Shown piece after piece: positions 33,441 through 38,994 of a DNA stretch of 38,994 nucleotides. The stretch is from the NCBI GenBank assembly GCA_963611685.1, contig CAVDSU010000009.1, positions 1 to 38,994 of the forward strand, in the 5' to 3' direction. The notes below the pieces were generated by a model that was given only the letters and a program-made list of their open reading frames with translations, had not been told where the DNA came from and searched no databases. Every line of letters begins with the position of its first letter. Within the stretch, counting starts at the first letter, position 1. The position numbers and the translations under genes were made by a program. The DNA comes from UBA1724 sp963611685. Its GTDB lineage: Bacteria > Verrucomicrobiota > Lentisphaeria > Oligosphaerales > Oligosphaeraceae.

Positions 33441-33446
33441 ACTATA
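33441..33446 (-). promoter_or_regulatory. Putative -10 element of guaB
   Basis: TATAGT on the minus strand, about 107 bp before the start. No good -35 hexamer is visible because a hairpin occupies that place. Low confidence. Confidence 0.3.
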
Positions 33447-33448
33447 AT

Positions 33449-33475
33449 GGCGGGAGGACGGTTTTTCCTCCCGCC
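33449..33475 (-). terminator. Perfect 10-bp hairpin between the small membrane protein gene and guaB
   Basis: GGCGGGAGGA (33449-33458) and TCCTCCCGCC (33466-33475) form a perfect stem with a 7-nt loop. On the minus strand there is no T-run after the stem, so it could end transcription of the upstream gene inefficiently or act within the guaB promoter region. Confidence 0.5.
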
Positions 33476-33521
33476 GGTGGCATTTTTGTGAAAGAATTGT
33501 CCGGAATTGTCCTGTTCGGCC

Positions 33522-33827
33522 CTATTCCACGCCGACCAATGTGGCGGCGACCAGTGCGCCGCAGCCTGCGATGAGGAATGCCCCGATGAGGAAGACTGCG
33601 GCGAGGATGATGGACACCTTCGCCAGGTTTGCGCGGCTGGGCTTGGAGGAGTCGCAGGCGTAGACGATGAGCATGATGATGTTGACGACGGGGATCGCGG
33701 TGAGGATGATCCAGATCAGCCAGTCGGTCTTGGTGACGGTGGGGCTCAGTTCCTGTCCGTAGGTATTGACATTGACGTTCACGGGAACCGTGGGACCGTA
33801 GGGGTTCTGGGGGTCGTTGGGGATCAT
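33522..33827 (-). CDS. Small membrane protein with two transmembrane segments
   Basis: A 101-residue protein. The N-terminal 35 residues are Pro/Asn/Val-rich and polar (NPYGPTVPVNVNVNTYG). Two hydrophobic segments follow (about 36-57 and 70-96), separated by a short polar loop CDSSKPSRANLAK. The WIILTAIPVVNIIMLIVYACDSS segment resembles a widespread group of small uncharacterised two-helix membrane proteins; I cannot assign a function. The ATG at 33827 has a good AAGGAG site; the open frame extends upstream but overlaps bioC. It is the last gene after bioC on this strand, 38 bp downstream. Confidence 0.75.
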   Translation of the reverse strand: MIPNDPQNPYGPTVPVNVNVNTYGQELSPTVTKTDWLIWIILTAIPVVNIIMLIVYACDSSKPSRANLAKVSIILAAVFLIGAFLIAGCGALVAATLVGVE

Positions 33828-33865
33828 GGTGGCGTTTCTCCTTGTGGGGTGTGGCGTGGCGGAGC

Positions 33866-34636
33866 CTATGGGAGTCGTCTTGCGAGGATCAGGACGGGGT
33901 GGTATGTGAGGGAGACCTGTCCGTCGGGGAGAGAGAACCGTTCCCGGTATTGTCCTTGGAATTCCTGGAGTCTTGTGCGGGACCAGGGGGGTGCGCCGTC
34001 GCCGGTGGCGGTGACTCCGGTGGCCTTCAGGTGTTTCAGGACATCCAGGGGCGTGGGGAAGGGCAGGGCGCGGAGGCCTTCCTTTTTGCCGAGGAGCTGG
34101 TAGCCCTCCTGCGTGAGCATCTCCTCCCATTGCCCCACAGGCGGGTACTCTAGACCGCGTCCCGTGAGTTGCCGGACTTCCCGGAGATTCTGTGGACCGA
34201 AGGTGGTGAATGCCAGGATTGCGCTGGGCTTCAGGGCCTTGTGGAGGCGTTTCAGGAATGCCTGGGGGGCTTTCAGCCATTGGAAGACGGCATTTGCCAG
34301 GCAGAGATCCAGTTCCTGGGGGAGTTCCAGGGCCTCCAGGTCGCCGGCGCGGAAGGACGCCTTGGGGCGGCGCTGGTGGAAGCGCGCGCATTCCGGCACG
34401 AGATCCACCAGGAGGAGCTCCTGGAATGCGAGCTGCTGTTCCACCAGGTCGGTGAGGACCCCGGTGCCGCAGCCGGCCTCCAGGAGTCGCGGAAAGCGCG
34501 TGCCCGCCTGGGCTTTCAGGGCCTCCAGGAGCGTGCGCGCCATCTCCGCCTGGAGGGTGGCGGCGTCTCCGTAGGAGTCCAGGCTCCGGGCGAAGCGCTG
34601 TCGGATGCGTTCAAGGGATGGCGTGGTGTCAGGCAA
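33866..34636 (-). CDS. bioC: Malonyl-[acyl-carrier-protein] O-methyltransferase (BioC)
   Basis: SAM-dependent methylation of malonyl-ACP, which disguises it as a fatty acid primer so that fatty acid synthase can build the pimeloyl chain of biotin. The 256-residue protein has the class I methyltransferase motif I LEAGCGTGVLT (about 51-61), the acidic VDLVPE loop, and the BioC-type ANAVFQWLKAP and RQLTGRGLEYPP segments. The start is a TTG at 34636, supported by a perfect AGGAGG nine bases upstream. Its first bases overlap the end of bioG (bioG stop at 34629-34631), indicating translational coupling. Confidence 0.88.
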   Translation of the reverse strand: MPDTTPSLERIRQRFARSLDSYGDAATLQAEMARTLLEALKAQAGTRFPRLLEAGCGTGVLTDLVEQQLAFQELLLVDLVPECARFHQRRPKASFRAGDLEALELPQELDLCLANAVFQWLKAPQAFLKRLHKALKPSAILAFTTFGPQNLREVRQLTGRGLEYPPVGQWEEMLTQEGYQLLGKKEGLRALPFPTPLDVLKHLKATGVTATGDGAPPWSRTRLQEFQGQYRERFSLPDGQVSLTYHPVLILARRLP

Positions 34637-35294
34637 GGCGGAGGACCTCCTCCCAGGAGTTCAGGGTGGCAAGGCAATGGTGTGGCAGCTCCCGTTCCGT
34701 GATGGCGACGCCGGCATTTTCCCAGGCAAGCCGTTGCGCCTGCGGCGGGAAGATCCGGTCGCGGGTGCCGACGAGCGCGCGGGTGTAGGGGCACCCCTGC
34801 GGTGCGGCGGCCCTCTGGCAGGCGGAAGCGATGGCGCGCAGCTCGCGCTGTTGGCCTTCCGGAGTGCGCGTGCCGTAGGAGAAGGCCTGTGCGGTGGGGA
34901 GGCTCCCGGTCATGCGGAAGAGGAAGCGCTCCCGCGCGCGGGGCATGAGCCAGTTTTCGGCAGTGCCGTCGAAGACCGCCGGCGGGATGCCGGTCTTTTC
35001 GCTGCGGGGTTCCGTCGTCCCGTTGAGCGCCAGGGCGCTCTGGAGGAGCCCGGGTTCCCAGGGGAGCTGCGCGGCGGCCCAGACCCCCAGGGAGAAGGCC
35101 ACGAGATGCACCTCGCGGTCACGGGGGAGCGCGTCGGGGAGCGCGGCGGGGAGCTCCGTGTAGTCCCAGAAGGTGTGCACCTCGTAGTCGCCGGCGGCGA
35201 GATGCGCGGTGGCGGCGGGATCCATTCCCCATCCCGTAAAGAAGAGGATGACGCCCTTCTTGCCGGCGGTTTCGTTCTGTCGAAGGAGCCTCAT
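34629..35294 (-). CDS. bioG: Pimeloyl-ACP methyl ester esterase, BioG family
   Basis: Alpha/beta-hydrolase that removes the methyl group from pimeloyl-ACP methyl ester and so ends chain elongation; it replaces BioH in several lineages. The 221-residue protein starts with the BioG-typical LFFTGWGMD (18-25). The nucleophile is probably Ser68 in VAFSLGVWAA, an A-F-S-L-G variant of GxSxG. A C-terminal PHHCLATL supplies the probable catalytic His. The ATG at 35294 overlaps the bioF stop as ATGA; longer in-frame starts would extend into bioF. The neighbouring bioF and bioC strongly support the call. Confidence 0.85.
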   Translation of the reverse strand: MRLLRQNETAGKKGVILFFTGWGMDPAATAHLAAGDYEVHTFWDYTELPAALPDALPRDREVHLVAFSLGVWAAAQLPWEPGLLQSALALNGTTEPRSEKTGIPPAVFDGTAENWLMPRARERFLFRMTGSLPTAQAFSYGTRTPEGQQRELRAIASACQRAAAPQGCPYTRALVGTRDRIFPPQAQRLAWENAGVAITERELPHHCLATLNSWEEVLRLA

Positions 35295-36469
35295 AGGAGC
35301 TTTCCGGCCGCCTCCACGTCCTCCCAGGAGAGGGCCGCGGAGAGCGAGAAGCGCAGCCGTGCGGTGCCGGCGGGCACGGTGGGGTGTCGGATGGGGAAGA
35401 CCAGGATTCCCGCCTGCTGGTACTTTTCCGCCAGCTGGCACGCCTCCTTGTCGCCTCCGACCACCAGGGGCACGATCTGGGAGTCGCCGCCGGTGGCGAG
35501 TCCCCGCGACTGGAAGATCTTCCGGAGTCGCGCCGCCTTGGACAGCAGCTCGTGGCGCTCCTGGTCCAAGACGGAGAAGTTCTTCAGGACGAAGTTGCTC
35601 CAGTTCAGGACCACGGGGGGCAGTCCGGTGGTGAAGATGAGGGAGCGCGTGTGATTGACCAGGTATTCCTTGACGATGGGGTCCAGGATGGCGTAGGCGC
35701 CGGTGGAGCCGAAGGCCTTTCCGAAGGTGCCGACCAGCACGTCCACCTGGTCGGCAAGCCCGAGCTCCGCCGCGAGCCCCGCGCCACGGGGACCCCGGAC
35801 GCCCACCGCGTGCGCCTCGTCCACCACCAGCACGGCGTCGAACTCCTGCTTCAGCGCCACCAGCTCCGCCAGCGGCGCGCAGTCGCCGTCCATGCTGAAG
35901 ACCGATTCCGTCACCAGGAAGACGCGCCGGCAGGTGCCCCGGAGCTGCGTCAGGAGCTTCCGGAGGTGCTCCATGTCGTTGTGGGCGTAGCGTCGGAAGG
36001 GCGCCTCGGAGAGCCGGAGCCCGTCAATGATGCTGGCGTGGTTGAGCTTGTCGGAGAGGATCAGGTCCTCCTTTTGGGCGAGGGCGGGCAGGATGCCGAT
36101 GTTGGCGTGGTAGCCGCTGTTGAAGACCAGTGCCGCGCGGCCGTTGTACATCTCCGAGAGGGTGCGCTCCAGGCGGGCGTATGCGGGCGTGTTTCCCGTG
36201 AGCAGCCGCGAGGAGGTGCAGGACTGCGCCAGCTCGGGGGAGCCCAGGTCCGGGCAGACTGCGTAGAATTCCCGCCGCCATTCCTCGTTGCCGCCGACGC
36301 CCATGTAGTCGTTGCTGGAGAAATTCCGGAAGCGCCGGCCGTCCCAGCGCGCCAATGCGCCCTCTTCGTGCGTGATCTCCCGCAATTGGCGGAAGGAGCC
36401 GGAGGAACGCAACGACTCCAGGTCGCTCGACAGCTCGGCTAAAAAAGAATTCTCGCTCTTCGGTTCCAT
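35291..36469 (-). CDS. bioF: 8-amino-7-oxononanoate synthase
   Basis: PLP-dependent condensation of pimeloyl-ACP (or -CoA) with alanine, the first step of ring assembly in biotin synthesis. The 392-residue fold-type I enzyme shows NDYMGVGGN near residue 55, the SGYHANIG substrate region, VDEAHAVGVRGPRGAG near 215, and the PLP lysine Lys251 in VGTFGKAFGS. The ATG at 36469 fits the family length; the frame is open for 31 more codons but these look non-coding. No Shine-Dalgarno sequence is present. It is first in a tight bioF-bioG-bioC unit; bioA, bioD and bioB are not in the window. Confidence 0.95.
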   Translation of the reverse strand: MEPKSENSFLAELSSDLESLRSSGSFRQLREITHEEGALARWDGRRFRNFSSNDYMGVGGNEEWRREFYAVCPDLGSPELAQSCTSSRLLTGNTPAYARLERTLSEMYNGRAALVFNSGYHANIGILPALAQKEDLILSDKLNHASIIDGLRLSEAPFRRYAHNDMEHLRKLLTQLRGTCRRVFLVTESVFSMDGDCAPLAELVALKQEFDAVLVVDEAHAVGVRGPRGAGLAAELGLADQVDVLVGTFGKAFGSTGAYAILDPIVKEYLVNHTRSLIFTTGLPPVVLNWSNFVLKNFSVLDQERHELLSKAARLRKIFQSRGLATGGDSQIVPLVVGGDKEACQLAEKYQQAGILVFPIRHPTVPAGTARLRFSLSAALSWEDVEAAGKLL

Positions 36470-36635
36470 GGAAAAACTGCAAAGGCCCTCGGGGGTCGTG
36501 AAAAAAACGCTGGGATTGCCGTGGCGCCCCTCCGGAGAGGGGGGGCATCCGGCGCGGCGCATAATGTAATGACGCCGGAAAGGACCGCATTCCGGCGGTT
36601 CGCAAGCCGCGCTTTTTGGGACCGTCGCGGAAAAC

Positions 36636-36671
36636 GAAAAAAGCCGCTTCCCTTTTTGGGGGAGGCGGCTT
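36636..36671 (-). terminator. Intrinsic terminator of rpsD
   Basis: On the minus strand a 12-pair stem (36671-36660 with 36652-36641, core AAGCCGC/GCGGCTT) with a 7-nt loop runs into TTTTTTCGTTTT. It lies just after the rpsD stop codon. Confidence 0.92.
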
Positions 36672-36700
36672 CTTGGGGATCAAGGCTTCAACCCGGCGGA

Positions 36701-37369
36701 TTAGTGCAGGTTGTAGTACTCGATGACCTTGATGATGGAGACGTCGACGTGGATCTCCTCGGTGAGGGGCTCGCGGGTGACGGTGACCTTGCACTTGTCG
36801 TTGGCGTCCTTCTCCAGGTAGGGAGGCAGGACCGCGGAGCTCTCCTTGGCGATCTTGGCGATCATGGGGGAGTGCTGCTCGTTGATGGTGAGCACGTCAC
36901 CGGCCTTGAGGCGGTAGCTGGCGCGGTCGCAGACCTTTCCGTTCACCAGGATGTGGCGATGGCTGACCACCTGGCGCGCGGCGAAGATGGTGGGGGCCAG
37001 GCCGCTGCGGTAGACCGCGGAGACCAGGCGCATCTCCAGGTTCGCCAGCAGCTTGTCGCCGGTGTTGCCCAGACCACGCTTGGAGTTGTGGTAGATGAAG
37101 GTGAGCTGGTGCTCGGAGAGATCGTAGAAGGTCTTGAGCTTCTGCTTCTCCAGCAGCAGCTGTCCGTAGGTGGAGAGCTTCACGCGGCGCTTGGTGGGAC
37201 CATGCTGTCCGGCGGGGTAGGCCTTGGGGGTGCTGGTGGCGTCGCCGCCCTCGCGGGTCTTGATGACGCGGCTGTTGGTGGGGCAGTTGGGCATTCCCCA
37301 CAGGCAGAAGCCGATGCGACGGCACAGGGTGTGTTTGGCACCGTGCGTGGTGCTCTTCTTGGTGGCCAT
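36701..37369 (-). CDS. rpsD: 30S ribosomal protein S4
   Basis: Small-subunit assembly protein that binds 16S rRNA first. The 222-residue protein shows the S4 core: PAGQHGPTKRRVKLSTYGQLLLEKQKLK (split here at about 52-79), NLEMRLVSAVYRSGLAPT, and the S4 RNA-binding domain ARQVVSHRHILVNGK (about 132-146). The N-terminal region has Cys16, Cys22 and Cys29 in a spacing unlike the classical zinc-binding S4. The ATG at 37369 follows a clear GGAGG. It is a single-gene unit with its own terminator, not linked to rpsM, rpsK, rpoA or rplQ. Confidence 0.96.
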   Translation of the reverse strand: MATKKSTTHGAKHTLCRRIGFCLWGMPNCPTNSRVIKTREGGDATSTPKAYPAGQHGPTKRRVKLSTYGQLLLEKQKLKTFYDLSEHQLTFIYHNSKRGLGNTGDKLLANLEMRLVSAVYRSGLAPTIFAARQVVSHRHILVNGKVCDRASYRLKAGDVLTINEQHSPMIAKIAKESSAVLPPYLEKDANDKCKVTVTREPLTEEIHVDVSIIKVIEYYNLH

Positions 37370-37462
37370 GATTCTGGTCCTCCGTGTTTGTTGCGTTACT
37401 TGCAGTCCACCTGTCGTAAACTGTCGCCGCCTTCAAGGGGAAGAAAGAGGGTAAGATCGTCT

Positions 37463-37487
37463 CCGAAGCAAGAAATCCCTGCTTCGG
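37463..37487 (-). other. Perfect hairpin upstream of rpsD
   Basis: CCGAAGCA and TGCTTCGG form an 8-bp stem with a 9-nt loop, 94 nt before the rpsD start and 80 nt after the MacB-type gene. It lacks a T-run. It may be a leader structure (S4 autoregulates translation in other bacteria) or a weak terminator. The rest of 37370-37566 shows no gene. Confidence 0.4.
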
Positions 37488-37566
37488 GGCGGCTGGACGG
37501 GTGCGTAAGAGCCCTTAATTTAGCACGAAAGCCCCGGACCGCAAGCGACTTCGGCATCCCCGACCC

Positions 37567-38853
37567 CTACTCGTGGCGGAGCGCCTCCATGGGGGAGAGC
37601 TGCGCCGCGCGGATGGCGGGGTAGATTCCGAAGACGACTCCGGTGGCCAGGGCGATGGAGAAGGCGAGGAGGATGGAGTCGGGCCGGATGAGCGTGGTCA
37701 GTCCGGCGAGGCGGGTGACGGTCTTGGGGACTGCGATTCCCAGGGCGATGCCGAGGATTCCGCCGCAGAAGGAGAGGAGGAGCGCCTCGGTGAGGAATTG
37801 CACCACGATATGGGTGCGGGTGGCGCCCAGGGCACGACGGATGCCGATTTCGCGGGTGCGCTCGGTGACATTCGCCAGCATGATATTCATGATGCCGATG
37901 CCGCCCACCAGGAGGCTGATGGCGGCGATGCTTCCCAGCACCACATTGAAGATCCGCTTGGTGGATTCCGCTTGCCGGAGGAGTTCCAGGGGCACGGTGA
38001 TCTCGAAGTCGGTCTTTTTGTGGGTCAGCAGGAGGGTCTCGCGGACGGCGGCGGACAGGGGCACCACCTCTTCCTCGGTGGGCGCGGTGAGGGTGAGCTG
38101 GTGGAGTTCCACCTTCTCCAGGGTCATGGAGCCGCTCTCGCGGTTCATGATCACGTCGCCGAAGCGCCGCCGCGCGGCGGTGATGGGGATGAAGGCCTTC
38201 TGGAGCTCCTTGCGCGAGGCGCCATTGGCGGCCTCCACGCTGCCGTGCTCCCGGAGGATTCCCACGACCTGGTAGGACTGCCCGCCCAAATAGACGTTCT
38301 TCCCCAGCGGGAACTCCAGCGGGAAGAGGATCCCCGCGGTGGCCTCGGTGAGCACCACCACATTCTCGTTGCGCTCTACGTCCTGCGCGTCCAGGAAACG
38401 CCCTTTTGCCAGGGAGTAGGAGGAGTGTTCCAGGGCCCAGGGGACGGTTCCCACGATGCGGGTGGGGATGCTGGTCTGGCCGTAGCGCAGGCGCACCTGC
38501 ATTTCGCGCGCGGGGATATGGATGTGCACTGCCGGGTAGAGCTCTTTCAGCCGCAGGAGGTCCTCGTATTTCAGGCCATAGGAGGTCAGGAGGCTCCGCA
38601 TGCCCCGCCCACCGCCGCCACCGCCGTCCTCGGCGGGCTTCAGGGAGCGCAAGATGATGTTCTTGCTGCCCATGCCGCGGATCTGCTCCCGCGCTTCATG
38701 CGACGCGCCCTCGCCAATGGCCAGCATCCCGATGACGCTGCCTACTCCGAAGATGATGCCAAGCATGGTCAGGAAGCTGCGGAGCTTGTGCTCCACGATG
38801 CTCCGCATGCCCAGCTTGATCACGCGCTTTAGGTTGTAGAGGAGGGGAAACAC
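37567..38853 (-). CDS. MacB-type ABC transporter permease
   Basis: A 428-residue inner-membrane protein with MacB/LolC-like topology: one transmembrane segment near residues 26-46 (in SFLTMLGIIFGVGSVIGMLAIGEG), a large periplasmic domain (about 50-300), and three C-terminal segments, the first with the FtsX-type GGIGIMNIMLANVTERTREIGIRRALGA. It ends with the family-typical SPMEALRHE. Such permeases work with a separate ATPase and often a periplasmic adaptor, in mechanotransmission rather than transmembrane transport; neither partner is in the window but they may lie upstream beyond 38994. A Gly-rich loop (about 76-83) is present. The GTG start at 38853 has no Shine-Dalgarno sequence, and its leader is U/C-rich. 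Confidence 0.9.
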   Translation of the reverse strand: MFPLLYNLKRVIKLGMRSIVEHKLRSFLTMLGIIFGVGSVIGMLAIGEGASHEAREQIRGMGSKNIILRSLKPAEDGGGGGGRGMRSLLTSYGLKYEDLLRLKELYPAVHIHIPAREMQVRLRYGQTSIPTRIVGTVPWALEHSSYSLAKGRFLDAQDVERNENVVVLTEATAGILFPLEFPLGKNVYLGGQSYQVVGILREHGSVEAANGASRKELQKAFIPITAARRRFGDVIMNRESGSMTLEKVELHQLTLTAPTEEEVVPLSAAVRETLLLTHKKTDFEITVPLELLRQAESTKRIFNVVLGSIAAISLLVGGIGIMNIMLANVTERTREIGIRRALGATRTHIVVQFLTEALLLSFCGGILGIALGIAVPKTVTRLAGLTTLIRPDSILLAFSIALATGVVFGIYPAIRAAQLSPMEALRHE

Positions 38854-38866
38854 GAATATAAAAAAA

Positions 38867-38894
38867 GGAGGAAGGAGGAAGGAGGAAGGAGGAA
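38867..38894. repeat. GGAGGAA heptamer microsatellite (4 units)
   Basis: Four exact GGAGGAA units, 13 bp upstream of the MacB-type GTG start. On the coding (minus) strand it reads TTCCTCC, giving a long pyrimidine leader. It is a third unit sequence in the window with 7-bp length. Confidence 0.93.
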
Positions 38895-38903
38895 GTTAGG
38901 CCA

Positions 38904-38977
38904 GGGTTTCGGCTCCGCCCGAAACCCCGCGCCGGAATTTACCGGCGCGTGCGTAAAGCGGCGCCAAAGTGCGCCGC
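38904..38977. repeat. Three consecutive perfect hairpins
   Basis: GGGTTTCGG/CCGAAACCC (38904-38927), CGCGCCGG/CCGGCGCG (38928-38949) and GCGGCGC/GCGCCGC (38958-38977), each with a 6-nt loop. They adjoin the heptamer array at the window end. No T-runs follow. Confidence 0.85.
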
Positions 38978-38994
38978 AAATGGGCAATGGGCAA
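38976..38994 (+). repeat. Start of a further GCAATGG heptamer array (cut by the window end)
   Basis: GCAAATGG (one extra A), then GCAATGG and GCAA, in the same orientation as the arrays at 1-189 and 12543-12570. The array presumably continues beyond the window. Confidence 0.85.

Overview
The window looks like a chromosomal segment of a high-GC Gram-negative bacterium of the PVC superphylum, most likely a Lentisphaerota/Verrucomicrobiota relative. The argument rests on one locus: a pilus-like operon (31449 down to 22988, minus strand) whose gene order and domain plan (PilM-like, PilO-like, a TM-anchored partner, secretin) match, as I remember it, the Akkermansia Amuc_1101-1100-1099-1098 cluster. 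A secretin with signal peptide implies an outer membrane. The assignment is made from memory of families; no database search was possible. I saw no tRNA, rRNA, CRISPR array, transposase or prophage gene.

Layout. 1-449: heptanucleotide tandem array plus composite non-coding repeat, then the purL leader. 450-9783 (+): purL, a TatD-family hydrolase, pgi and a large coiled-coil membrane protein. 9784-12525 (+): rpmA with its own promoter and terminator, mtaB, and a NIF3-family gene. 12526-13397: an 872-bp gene-free region with a second heptamer/inverted-arm element, three copies of a ~130-bp tandem repeat, a 40-bp alternating purine-pyrimidine tract and a 32-nt pure pyrimidine tract, all upstream of gyrB. 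13398-19001 (+): gyrB-gyrA. 19104-22764 (+): ahcY, a SAH/MTA deaminase-type amidohydrolase and a PfkB-family kinase. Two strong hairpin terminators (22788-22938) separate these from the convergent minus-strand genes. 22988-31449 (-): the pilus-like operon. 31838-33334 (-): guaB. 33522-36469 (-): a small membrane protein, then bioF-bioG-bioC (transcribed bioF first) with overlapping starts and stops. 36701-37369 (-): rpsD. 37567-38853 (-): a MacB-type ABC permease. 38867-38994: a heptamer microsatellite, three consecutive perfect hairpins and the beginning of another GCAATGG array.

Most genes are housekeeping: purine synthesis (purL, guaB), glycolysis (pgi), supercoiling (gyrBA), translation and tRNA modification (rpmA, rpsD, mtaB), SAH recycling (ahcY plus deaminase) and the pimeloyl/KAPA steps of biotin synthesis. 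Two parts stand out. The first is the pilus-like complex: PilM and PilN-like parts are fused, one subunit combines a zinc ribbon with EF-hand-like calcium motifs, and all four subunits carry low-complexity inserts, including 20 consecutive Asp in the secretin and a Ser/Arg-rich stretch in the PilO-like protein. The second is a family of intergenic repeats built on 7-bp periodicity with several unrelated unit sequences. The gyrB leader, with two structure-prone tracts that are sensitive to supercoiling, is a third point of interest.

About half of the genes have a clear Shine-Dalgarno sequence; several others have pyrimidine-rich leaders instead.
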